From: Globodera rostochiensis
Lineage: Eukaryota > Nematoda > Chromadorea > Rhabditida > Heteroderidae
DNA: 64,000 bases
NCBI GenBank assembly: GCA_018350325.1
Contig: JAEVLN010000015.1
Span: 2,129,289-2,193,288 of the forward strand
Direction of reading: 5' to 3'
A program made the translations under genes and the position numbers. Below, piece after piece: positions 21,747-33,039 of the stretch (positions are counted from its first letter, which is position 1; every line of letters starts with the position of its first letter). The notes under the pieces are model-generated. The model did no database searches and had not been told where the DNA came from. It saw only the letters and a list, made by a program, of their open reading frames with translations.

Positions 21747-23032
21747 TCACTTTCTGTCCTCCTCCAGCTGCTCCTCCCCCGGGGCTTCCGGGGTGCCGGA
21801 GATGTGCTCGCATCTGAGCGTTTTGGGGTTGGGCCGAAACGGAAAGCAGCAGCAGCGGCACACGCGCGAGCTGCGAGCGGCGCCGGAGGGTTTGTCGGTG
21901 GCCCAGTCGGACACACACGAATACCAGGAAAGAGCCTCCAATTGGCTTCGGAAGCCCGGCTCCACGGCACTCAGGTCCACTTGACGGGTGGGCCACAATC
22001 TGTGAGCAATGGAACGCATCCAAACAAAGCCCCGAGGGGTTCGCCCGCCGATCCCATCCATCCAATTGAGTCCAAGGATTGCTGGTCTGACGACCCCCCC
22101 CCCCACTTTCTGGTGTGCCAATGCCAACCCCCCCCCCCCTCCCTCCACCGACTTGCACTCCCCTCCGTTCTCCATCAACATGTCGTAATCCAATTCACAA
22201 CTCATCGTCTGGTCAATGCCGCGCAAGTCGCGACTGTTACAAATCTGTGAAGCAACGGCAAAGCTATCTTTTGATTAGCCACCAAACGCACCTTTTCCGC
22301 GACGAAAAAGGGGAAAATGGAACGGCCGCCGGGGACTCTAAAAAGGGAGGGAGGCGATGACTGACGGCTGAAGAATAGACAAAGTCTCGGAATCGGACAT
22401 TGGCTTCCGTGCCCCCCCCCCCATGGAATTTCTGGACGCCAAGAACAGTTTTTGTTAAAAGGAGAGAACACTTTTATATTTATCGTTAATTAATTCACTC
22501 GAATGGACTCAGATGGCACTTTTGGTGCCCGCCAAAGCCGCAGCTCTGCCGGTAGCTGCACATTCCGCAGGGACGCCCCCCAGCGAGCAATAAACGTTGG
22601 AAATAGGCGAAGAAACTGTTGAGGGCGGACCCGTAACGCATGGCAAGGAATTTGAAGAACCAATGGCTCTGAAGGGAAGGGGGCGGTGGCTGAACCGAAT
22701 CCGCGACATTGACAGGACCGACCTGGCAGACGGGGGTGAGCTGCTGAACGTAGGAGCGCTGTTTGGGGAAGGGGTTCTCTCAGTGGGGGGGGGGGCACCC
22801 GAACTGCTTGACCTTGTGCTTGGGGTCTGGCCACACGCAGGGACCTGACAATGGTTCGGTTCAGAATTCCAAAAAGACTGTGGGAGTTCTGCTTGAGAAT
22901 GGACTGACCCCAACTGCTCCACGAGGCACAGTCACTGTGACGCGACACATTTGAGTAAATGGAGGCCAACTGAGCACCGATCAAAGTCGGGAAAATGAAA
23001 AGGGAAAGGAACAATTGCAAATGGAAATCCAT
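21747..23032 (-). CDS. Secreted cysteine-rich protein of nematode type, TSP1-like start
   Basis: Function unknown. Seven exons join in phase (22909-23032, 22813-22844, 22723-22758, 22499-22668, 22292-22337, 22153-22244, 21747-21999), giving 250 residues. A signal peptide is clear: [20 protein letters not shown]. It is followed by [13 protein letters not shown], a pattern like the start of a thrombospondin type-1 repeat. The middle has [12 protein letters not shown], then [46 protein letters not shown], and an end with a [12 protein letters not shown] cluster. The regular cysteines imply a disulphide-bonded extracellular protein. I believe similar proteins occur across nematodes but cannot name a family. 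The donor of the sixth exon (AA|GTCGGT) is my best choice among two. Confidence 0.72.
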
Positions 23033-23299
23033 TCCGAAAGCGAAGATTTTTGTTGCCGGAAGAAATGGGGCGGACGGACAAATCCAATAATATAATAACG
23101 ACCCAAAACGGAAACGGAGAAGAAAGTGCTTCGCTTCCCGCCCTTTTTGTCTGGAGGAGAGGGTCAAGCTGATCGGTCGGGTTTGATCATGTTGCGTGTG
23201 TCAGCCGCCGATGTAAACGGAGAGGGAGTGAAGTGCGCGACGGATCTCACACAAATCCGTCCGTCTTTTTTATTCACTTTTATTATTCGTTGCGGGAAA

Positions 23300-23443
23300 A
23301 TGGCTGAGAATGACGGAATGAGTGGGGGAAAAAACAGTCAATTGCAATTGGGGGAAAATAAATGCAAAAAGAGCGTGAGGCGCAAATCAAAGCATGACCC
23401 AAAAAGAATTCGAAAGCTGCTTTCATTTGGACTGGAAGGATAA
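23300..23443 (+). CDS. Possible small basic protein, 47 residues
   Basis: An ATG at 23300 opens 47 residues to a TAA at 23441-23443. The N-terminus is acidic and glycine-rich (MAENDGMSGGK) and the C-terminus very basic (KKSVRRKSKHDPKRIRKLL). It lies between the starts of nothing else: the secreted-protein gene begins upstream on the other strand (23032) and PAR-3 ends at 23548. There is no homology I recognise, and chance occurrence is likely for an ORF this short. The rest of 23033-23547 shows no feature. Confidence 0.2.
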   Translation: MAENDGMSGGKNSQLQLGENKCKKSVRRKSKHDPKRIRKLLSFGLEG

Positions 23444-23547
23444 AATCGACAATTCACAACACTGAGAGAATAGACAATGAAATCATTGGAAAGCCAAAAC
23501 ATTTGCTAAGTGAAAGAGCCGCGCATTTGGTAAAGAATTGAACATTA

Positions 23548-26500
23548 TTAACATCGAATGACCCAATCGGAGCATTGGTCGTAGAAAACCGCAGACGATT
23601 TGGACTTGCGTTTAGTGACAGTTTCCGGACTGGGAAGCAGCGATTGCTCGAGGGGAAGAGACCGATGATTTTGTCGATGCATTTCATCAGAACCGTCCGA
23701 GAAATCGCGCGGAACTCGCTCGGGGAGCGAACCAGGAATTGAATCTTTAAATTAAAACGGTGACGGGATGCGTTAAGCCTAACGACTTTAGTCGGAGCTT
23801 ACGAATTATAGTAGTCCACGCCAACTGGGACGGCTTGGTCGCCGGGTTCTGTCGCCGCGAATGCCGGATGTTCTGAATATGGGACGGCCATTGTTGCTCT
23901 CGGCACAATGTGTTGGTGTCGTCTTGTGAGTGGGGCACTTCGACGGGCCCAAAATGGGCTGAACGGAATTGGCGGCGGTCCGTTATGGAAGTGCCGAAAG
24001 ACCGTGCGGGGGTCGGATGGAGCGATGAGCTGAAATTGACCGTAAATGGACAAAATGCCCCACCCTTACGAAGAGATCCGTACCGGTAAAAGTGGTGAAG
24101 TCTTGTGCAATTGTTAGTGCGATGGAGGTGATCGAAGTTGGCCGTCGGGCCGGAATAAATGTGAGAACACTGAAACAAGAGGACGATAAGACAAAAAGGA
24201 CGACGCAACGGGGACAAAGTGCAAGACAAAATTGTTTAATGTTATGTACGGTGACAAAAATGGAAAGATTTGCTGAAAAGAGAGCTCGTCAGGTTTTCAG
24301 GTCTTCCATTCGGTAATGGCAATACTGATGTGTCCGGAACTGAGTTCACTACTTTTATAATTCCAGTCCAAATTCAACTAACGCAAAATCTACTTACCCA
24401 AAATTCAATAGAAGCGATGTTTTTAAACCAGTCAAAAGCATTAGGCGCCATTTCCCAATCAAAATGGTTTTAGTCGTTTTCGAATGCCCAAATCGACCTG
24501 TTGTGGGCAGTACTGCTCAATGGAAGAGCATTGGCAAGGCGGCTGATGGTGCGGATGGTTAGCCATCGGCGGGAGTCGATGATACGGCGGAGGAGGTGGT
24601 CGGTGCGGCCGCTCTTTGCCGCCGTCCTTCTCCTTATGGGTCGACCCCCTCCCGAACAGCTTGAACAGTCCGTTGCCCAGTGACCCTCGGCGGGACTTGG
24701 TCTGTTTGAGCTCACTTTGGTCTTGGCAGTGTGTACCTTTTCAGTTTTTAACATTTACAAAAACCTCCCTCACTTCCTTTCTTACATGGATTTTTGTTTT
24801 TAGCGACGCCTTTAGCAAATTCTGACAACGAAGAAGGATAGGATGTACTGCTTGGTATCGCCTCATTTTCAGAGTCACACATTGCACTCCTCGATGCAAT
24901 CAGAGAATCGATATGATTATTGTTTTTGTTGTTGGTGACACGGACAGTGTTTGGAGGAAATGTCGAAGAAAAACCTGCAACAAAAAGTCTCGTTCGGTTC
25001 TTTCACAATATATAAAGTTGCAAGTGCCGTCATCGACTAATTGCCAAACCCACCCGAATTCGCGTCCAACGACACCCCAGCTTCATCCACATAAAACATT
25101 GTCTTTGGCCGTTGCCTTTTCCCATTCGGCCCGACTTGAGAGGAGCGCACCCTCCGAAATTCGTCGTAAAGGGAACGCCGAGATCGAGTAGAATTGGAGA
25201 CGGCCGTTGAAGACAATGCCGGAGCTTATGGAAGATTGCAGTTTTGAAAGCATTTTCCATAATTACCACTGATTTGACGTTGATGGACTATTTTCTGATA
25301 TGTCCTGAGGTGAGAAGGGTCCCTGTGCGCGACTAATGAACGCTTTTCGGAAATCGACCTAAACTTAACAATATTTTGCTTAAAATATTGCGCAATAAAA
25401 ACCTCCGTGAAGGTGCTTCGCGATCAAAGTTGGAAAGCTGACTCAGATCACTGTCACTGCCACGGCGCGCGCCGCCTCCGAAGGGTTTCGAATTTAAATC
25501 ACGCAACAATTGCATTTTACGCACAACAAACAGTCTACAAAGACAGAAATGCGTTCACCACAAAAAGACCGGCGCGTATTCTCACCTTATCGACTGCTTC
25601 ATCTGGGGCATTTGCGAAATGGTCCGCATAAACGCCTCCAAAGCCTCCCCGTTCAATTCGTAATTCAGTAGATTTTGGTCTTCAATGCCAACCAAACGGT
25701 CATTAACCTGCAATCGTCCATCTTTGAACGCCGCTGAACCGTGGAGAATCTGGCAAAAAAGGGACTTTAGGAACTGTACACCCAACAGTAAGATCTTCAA
25801 AGTAAGGAAACGAACTTTTAACTGCCCCCCCCCCTCCAATGGACTTACACTCCGGATGTAAAGGCCGGAATCAATGGTGCCGACCCGTTGTGCCTTCAGT
25901 GAAAGTCCCAAGCCAGCGCCCGGCGTATCGTTAAGTGGAATGTCCAAGCAATGCAATTCCATGTCCGGTTTACTCAGAAAATGTGCATTCAAACTGTCCA
26001 AAATCTGATCGGTCGGACGGCCAATGTTGGCTTCCTTTTCAGATTTTCCTTCCATTTGATGCTCAGAATCGACCACATTTCGACTGATCAATAATTCAAT
26101 GACATCGCCCAACAATTTCCCCTTCAACAGCGATGTGACTTCGGATTGGCTCATTCCTGCCAAGGACATTTTGTCAACCTAAAAAGGGGGGGGAAAGGAA
26201 TTCGAATTAAATTGTTCAAAATGAAATAAATGCCTGCAAAATTCTGTCGCCAATGGCCATGCCCCCGCACTCTTTTCGAATTGCCTTGACGTAGAAAAGG
26301 AATTCCCTGCGGTCGTTCGCAAATGATTCCCTCCCGGCGTAAGTGAAGCCAAAGCCTTCTTCCCCTAACAAAGGAAAACCTTTTTTTTGTTTCTTTTAAC
26401 TGCCGCGATCACCTTTCTTTAGTCGAACAATTTTCGTTTCCCCAATTTGTGAAGTGTTTCCCATTTGCAAGGCGGTTGTAACAGGAAGAACCCTTTGAGG

Positions 26501-27832
26501 ATTTTGCTGATTGTCAGAGGGTTTTATTTGTGGAATTCGACGGAAAAATGCAAATGATGGATTTGTGAAGGATTGAAGCTCACGGAGACGGAGTTGAACA
26601 CGGGCAAAAGAAGCCTAAAGAAAAAGCATTCCAGTTGAATAGGACTGAGCCAACCATTTCACAGGGCATCTCGTTGATCTCGACGAGTTGGTCGCCGACT
26701 CTCAACCGACCATCGTCCGCAATTCGTCCATTTTCTTCAATAGAACGAACTTCCACCGCCAACAACCTGCTTGGACTCGATAGATTTGGGACGGGGGAAA
26801 CCTAAAAATAAAAAAGTGATTACATAAAATCATTAGAATTTAGAAAATATTTATTTTCTTATTAAATCCCGGTGATTTTGTGCATTATGCATTTTATGGA
26901 CATGCCACGTAAGTGTAAATACTTTGGTTAAAAAAATTACATTAAAAATACCTCCAAGCCTAAAGACAATTCTTTGGTATCAGCAGACAGAACAATTCTC
27001 TAAAATATCGAATATTTAATAATTAAGCTGAAATGCCCAACTTGAAGTTGGTAGAGTGTCCGATCAAAATCTGGCCATTTTTCGTTCAATTCATGTTCAA
27101 TTGATTCTTTAGCGTCCAAAAATGAATTTGCTATGCGCGACTTTCGAGAATTTCCATTCCATTTTTCTATACAATTGTAGGAATTTACGAGACGATTGAC
27201 GTCACTTTGACTTTTGCCTGAAAATGAATTGCGCGTTAATTTTTCTTTCCAGCAAAAACACTAACCCTCAAAATGCACAGAATGACAGTCATTCTGCAGA
27301 TTTTTTTTGTTCGAATTTCTCAAAATGGATGTCGATTTATTGGAAACATCAAATGAAGGAGCAAATGATTCCTTCGGGTATAAACTGGCTCCTAAAGTTT
27401 ATTTCTGTAATTTTATTAAATAAAATATTCTCAAACGGACCCACCAATTTCTGTCCGTTGGACATTGCCATTGTTGGCGGAATGGCCACCTTTCCCAATA
27501 AACTCTGATGACCCACTGATGGGTATGGACAGCTTCGACGTCGGCTGTCCATCAGAACAGTTCGTCCTGTGTTTTGATGGTGGGTCGTCATAAATAGCCA
27601 ATACCTACAAACATAACACACTAATTATGATATTCATTGCAAATGAATCTAAATTCAAACGCCTCGATTTTAAATTGTTAGAAAAAAAATCTATATTTCT
27701 TGGCGAACAAATTCTTGAGAAACCCGTCAAATTTTTGTCAAAAAACTTATTGTCAGACCATACAAATTAGACGTTAGACCCATGACTTACGGTGATGTAA
27801 TCCGGCTTTGGTGACGAATGTGCTGCCAACAT
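23548..27832 (-). CDS. par-3: PAR-3 polarity scaffold with three PDZ domains
   Basis: PAR-3 is the cortical scaffold that with PAR-6 and atypical PKC sets the anterior domain of the embryo and the apical side of epithelia. Eighteen exons sum to 894 residues. The first exons give DYIT|VLAIYDD, the end of the conserved N-terminal oligomerisation domain. PDZ1: LGLEVSPV to GRIADDGRLRVGDQLVEIN. PDZ2: EEGFGFTYAGRES to GGMAIGDRILQVDKMSL. PDZ3: LDIPLNDTPGAGLGLSLK to SAAFKDGRLQVNDRLVGIED. The Ser/Arg region GGGARRGSDSDLSQLSN may correspond to the aPKC-binding region. The tail is proline/His-rich (HRPPPPYHRLPP) and ends DQCSDWVIRC. The intron after 26234 (minus) uses a GC donor. The N-terminal domain is incomplete upstream of the first Met. 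Confidence 0.88.
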
Positions 27833-28361
27833 TCACTTTGGGTGTTTAAATCACCTAAAATCGAATAAAATTAAAAAAAAGGCTTCATTAGCATAAGGAT
27901 AGAAAAAACAAAGATGTTTTTGCTTGCATACGATGCGTTTAACTTAATTAAGTTTAAGCTTATGTTTTACCCAAACATTTAGGAGTGGCATTCTGTTAGT
28001 TATTATTTTAGCGGGAAGCGTAACGAAAAATTCGCTAAATGTATTTTTTAACTTTGTTTTCCCCTTTTTTTCGAATTCCATTCGCTTTTCACTCGTTCGA
28101 AATAAATGTTTGTTTAAAAGTAACTGAAATCTCTTATTTTTCATTGCTAATTATTCATCGACCAATCCGGGACTTGAAATTGGATCGGGATTTTCGGGAC
28201 AAGAGTCTCAACATTTCAGGGAGTCCCGATCCCGGTTTTCATACCGGACCCGAAAAGAGTCAGCATTTTCATCAATTTGTGGGAACGATTAACTTTTTTT
28301 AGCTAAGTACATTTTTTGAACCTAACGGTGCATATTGGCTGCTGTGCTGTTTATTGGCTTG
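27833..28361. other. Divergent intergenic region between par-3 and larp-1
   Basis: About 530 AT-rich bases separate the two divergent start codons. At 28165-28260 it has a degenerate, partly palindromic stretch (TCGGGATTTTCGGGAC against GTCCCGATCCCGG) that looks like a decayed repeat. I looked here on the minus strand for the missing start of the PAR-3 N-terminal domain and did not find it. Confidence 0.45.
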
Positions 28362-31300
28362 ATGAGCGAGCAGCGACACCCCTCAGTCAGCTCAGCGGTC
28401 ACTTTTGCTAAGATAGTTTCTGGAGACTCAGGAAATTCTCAGCAAGTCGAAATTGAGGGACAAGAGACCGAACGGAAGAAAACGTCGGGGTCTGTGAAGG
28501 GTAGCGAGGATTGGCCCACGCTGAACGTGGCGACTCAGGAAGACGATTTTTCGAAATCGATGAGTGGAAAAACACAGAAAGTCGCTGATCGAAAGCAGAA
28601 GGTGGACACTTGTCAGGCAAGGGTATGGGGGCGGCCGAAATGATCTTTTTGGGAAATTTGTACAAAATTTAAAAAATCATCGTTTATTCGGAGGGTATTA
28701 AATAATACAATAGACAATTTGTTGAAAGTAAGTCAAAATGTGTAAGATATTCTACAATTTGTTGTTGCTAATTTATTCTAACTATAAGAATGATTTATAT
28801 GAGACTATGAAAAGGGTTTTAGAGAATAATGGATTTTTGTGGCCCTTTTCTCTTTCCTTAGTCAGTCACTTCCTCCTCAGCGGCTCTTAGGTCTCAAATT
28901 TCTGCGCCATCCTAGAAATATAATATTTATTCTTAAATTTTTTAGGATAATGGCGATTTGTCTCATTTGCCTGAAATGCTCAGTCCGAGTGGTGGGAACA
29001 GAAAAGTGCCAAAGAATAGTTGGAAGAAGGTTGACATCGACGTGGATTACAACACGGGCAGGGAAATTTCGAAAAAGCGGCATTTGGAATGGCGCGAAGA
29101 TAGACGAAGCCGCGAGGCGTACATAAGGAAGAATGTGCTGAGGGGAGGACACAGAAGGGGAGGCGTGCCGGATGCTAACCGGAACGAGACGGAAAGGTAC
29201 CACCGCGGACATAAGGAGGAGGGCACGAAGGGAGATGGAGAGTTGGAAAAGGCACCGGGTGATGCGAAGGGACATCGCAAGGAGACGGGCGACGAGCAGC
29301 AGCAGGTGGAGCAGCAACAGCAGGATTACTGGTGAATGCTAATTTAGTATCTTGTAATTTTGGTTTATGTTCACTACAAGTATAATATATTGAAAAACCG
29401 CATTTTTGGTTGCTAACCTCAACAAAATATTTGGCCAATTCTATTTTTGATTTATAGGTACTTTGACGACACATCAAACGGGTATTATTACCAGCATTCG
29501 GGCTCGCAGGGTTGGAAAAAGAACAGGAACAACAACAACTCGAAAGTCAGACAACCATCGTCGAACCAACAGCATCAACAGTCAGTGGGACAGCAACAGT
29601 CAACAACAACAACAACGCCACACTCGCCCATAATCGTCGAGGAAAGAGCTAACGATTCAACGTCTCCTCATTCTGAAGAGCAACTTAGCAGTGACAACGG
29701 AAATAGAAACAGCAGCAGCAATATGACAGCGAACAATCAGACCGTTGCACAGCAACAACTTCCGACGCCGACTCTTTCTCGTCCGCAACATAACAACAAC
29801 AGCAGTAACAATGCGCGTGCGGGGGGTATTGTTGGTGGTGGAGGCGGATATCGGGGAAGGCGTTCTATTGTTGATGAACAGAGTCAACAGCAGCACCAAT
29901 CGAACAACGGAAACGTGTCAAACTATGCGGTGGTTAACGGATCTTCAACTTCGCGACCTCATCAGTCGCACAATCAAAACAGCAGTGGTTCGCGATCAAT
30001 GCGAATGTCCTATCGGTCTTGTGGTGGTGGAGCTATTGATGGGACGAGACGGCCAAGGTGGCAGCCACGAAACCACCATCAGAACGCACTTTCTCCGATG
30101 AGTGTTGCACAGCGACGAGCCAGGGGGCCATTGCCCGATTGGGATGAGGTGATTTTTGGTGGTTAGCGTTTGGTTCTCTGTTATTTTAATATTTATTTTA
30201 AATAGCACTTAATCAAGTGAAAATAATGTGTTTAATTTTGTTAAGCCACTTAAGGTACAAGAGGTTGGCGCAGAGGAAAGTTTTGACTACATGGATCTGT
30301 TGGAAAACCAATATTCGTAAGATTTTTTTTTTATGCTTGCCAACCGACCAAAAATGATTTAAATTCAGCCAATATTATGCGCTTTCCTCCGTTCCTCCAT
30401 TTGACCCGTCACTTAGTGTTGGAGTCATTGCGGTCCCAACTGACGCCAACGCAGCGGCTGCCGCATTTTCAACCGGAGCACTGCCCAATTACATTCAGCA
30501 GTTGCAGAGAATTGCATTGACCACGTGAGTATTGCGACTGCCGGGCTGAATGTGTACATTTCATTTGAAAGCATTTTTGAGCCTGGATTGCGCGGAATGC
30601 ATGTGATCAATTTGTTGTTTTCAGCTTTCGCCATCCGTCCGGTTATGTGATCGCGCAGCCGCCTTTGCAGGCCGCCGCTTCCCTTCACCAGCAGCAGCAA
30701 AGTTCGGCCACCACCACCGTCTCACAGCCGGAGAGCGGCGGCGGCGGCTCTCTTCCGGAATCCGCATTGCCGTTGCAGCAACCGCTAAACATTTTGGCTC
30801 ACCCAACTGCCGTCGTGCCGTCTGCAACCACTGCCGCTGCACATGCCAACGTCGTCGTCAGCGCTGCGTCCGTGCCGCCCGCCTCACTTTTGTCGCCTAC
30901 CGGACTCATCTCTTTTCCGCTTACCGCCCCCACCGCCTTGCACCCAAACGCCGTTGTGGTCGCCACCGCTGAACAAATTCCGCCCACAACAGCCGCCGCA
31001 CAATTCACGTCCGCCGTTCTGTCCGCTCAATTCCCGCCAAATGCGTTGTTCGCTGCCCAACCGTCGGCCGCCGTTCCTTACATCGATGAGATGAAGCTGA
31101 AGGATTTTGTTCGGGCCCAAATGTTGGTCGACTTTTCATTTTGCTAATCCGGGCACAGGCTATAAGCGAAGGGTCGCTTATTAGGGATAATATTGCTGGT
31201 CGATATGCGACCTTACTGGCGCCGGCCGGCAATTCTCATTTTGAGACATTTGAGCGTATTAAGTTTAATGAAATTTGACGGAACTTTAACTCGGGTTTGT

Positions 31301-32140
31301 TTGTTTGTTTCAATTGCCTAAATCGGCCAGTGTTCCCCCAACAATTTGATTTGCATTTAGCGAATACTATTTCTCCGCTGACAACCTCCAAAAAGACTTT
31401 TTCCTGCGCCGTAAAATGGACCACGAAGGCTTTCTGCCGCTGAGTTTGGTCGCCAGTTTTCCACGCGTTCGCTCATTGACCCTCGACCAAAGTTTCATTG
31501 TCGAGAGTTTGTATGACAGCGAGAAGGTTGAGATGAACGAGGACAACCAAAAGGTTACCGGAGTTGCGTTTTGGGGCGGGGGCTTGGGGGTCTCGAAAAA
31601 GACTGCTTTGCTCAGAATACAGCATCAACATTTGTTTTCAGATTCGTCCGAGAATGAATCCGCAACAATGGCCTTTGCTGGAATCGGCAACACACACCGG
31701 GACGGAAAACTCCCCGACGATCGCCACCGGCGCCGAAAAGAGTATTCTTCCAAGTGAACCACACGAAAAATGGACAAACGTAGCGGACAGTGAGGACTTG
31801 GAACAGGAACAGCAGCAGAAGCTAGAGGGGGAGCAGCAACAACTGAGCAAAGAGAAAGAAGGACAGACCAAAGAGGGACTGAGCTCGCACTTATCACAGG
31901 AGAGGTGAGAAGCAGAAGATCGTGGAGAAGGAAGGGAGTGAAAGTCCAAATGTTTTCTATTCAAGCAGTACATCAAATGGGCGACAGAATGAGTCGGCGC
32001 TCTCTGTCGCGGACTCCGGGAGGGAGAAGCCTAAGGGAGTGCAGCAGGAGGAACAGGAGGAATGGAAGGAAGTGCGCACCAAACGCAGCAAGCGCAGCAA
32101 CCGGAACTCAGCACCAATTGACGTCTTAAATGCTCAATAA
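28362..32140 (+). CDS. larp-1: La-related protein 1 (LARP1-type RNA-binding protein)
   Basis: LARP1 proteins bind mRNA, especially TOP mRNAs, through a La module and act in translation control; the C. elegans protein works in the germ line. Exons 28362-28622, 28946-29331, 29458-30148, 30255-30316, 30369-30524, 30625-31122, 31361-31553 and 31642-31908 give 837 residues. The La motif lies near the C-terminus: [20 protein letters not shown], then [17 protein letters not shown], then VRSLTLD. The central region is Gln/Asn-rich (poly-Q, NNNSSNN) and contains GRRPRW-like Arg-Gly stretches; an Ala/Pro-rich linker precedes the La motif. The frame stops at TGA 31906-31908, but the next frame continues from about 31909 to a TAA at 32138-32140 overlapping AATAAA, with protein-like [17 protein letters not shown] see no DM15 repeats. 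Confidence 0.86.
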
Positions 32141-33039
32141 ATGAAGTTTGATTAAAATATGCGTGGATTTTTGATCTGTTTGTGGAAAGATTATGGTTTA
32201 TCACAAAAAATCTGCTTTTCGGACTGCATGTATCCTTCTGTTATGGCGTGATTTAATCCATATCCATCAAATCGCCATTCACAAATATTTATAACGAGCT
32301 CTTCCTTTGTTTTTGTTGATTTCCGCAATTTGAGATTTTAGTTTTTGATAAAGTGAGGCGAATAAATGGAAAACAATTAAGCATTCATCCGTTTTTCTTT
32401 TTCTTTTTGTTTCTCCATCATTTAATGTTTACCGTTGTTGCTGCGTAACGTTCTCTCTACCCCCATTAAATTCATTTGTGTTTGGTTGATTTCCAACTCA
32501 TTCTCATTATAAAGGAACGTCAATTAGTTGCTCCGTTATTTTGTTTTTTGAATTTTGATGTGTCTTGAATACTTCACTATCGCCCATTTCTTTCCGTTCG
32601 TCGCTTGTTACCTAATTTAAGGAAAAGAAAAACCCGCCAGAAATTAAGTCCCAATATGTAGTTATTTTTTAATATGATATAAATTAGTCTATTCGCCGCA
32701 CTCGTTGACAGAATGTCTTAAGCGATCATTGCTTTTTGTTAAGCCCGAGACATCCCCCCCCCCCCTCCCCAATCCACAATTCTCTTTTTTTTAATGTTCA
32801 AACCTTTTTGTTGATGCTATGAAATAAATTTCTGTGCTTTCTAAAACCAACGAGTTAATCCGGCCAGACACGGACATATAAATTCAAATATTGTCAGATT
32901 CTTAATCAGCACGCTTGAAAACCCCACAGGTATATGGTCCCAGCGCCTTTTTGTTGCCTTTTTTTTAAATTTGAATCTGCGGGCGCATAACCGAAAAGTA
33001 CCGGATTTTTATCAGTTTAGCTTTTTGAAGAAAAAAAAC
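32141..33039. other. Intergenic region between larp-1 and the SMARCAL1-type gene
   Basis: About 900 AT-rich bases. AATAAA at 32136-32141 is the likely larp-1 polyadenylation signal. A C tract sits at 32755-32765. A CAG-type acceptor (GTTTAG) at 33015-33020 lies 20 bases before the next ATG and could be a trans-splice site. I see no gene or structural RNA. Confidence 0.45.

Noticed and set aside
24300..24460. Minus-strand start MAPNAFDWFKNIASIEF as a separate small gene downstream of PAR-3
   Set aside because: The exons after it fit better as the PAR-3 tail: 24498-24721 splices to 24070-24169, 23803-23958 and 23548-23744 with consistent phases and protein-like sequence. The separate gene would need a different, less convincing frame.
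30425..31232. Minus-strand frames antisense to the Ala/Pro-rich part of larp-1
   Set aside because: Shadow of a compositionally biased coding exon; the plus strand continues into the La motif.
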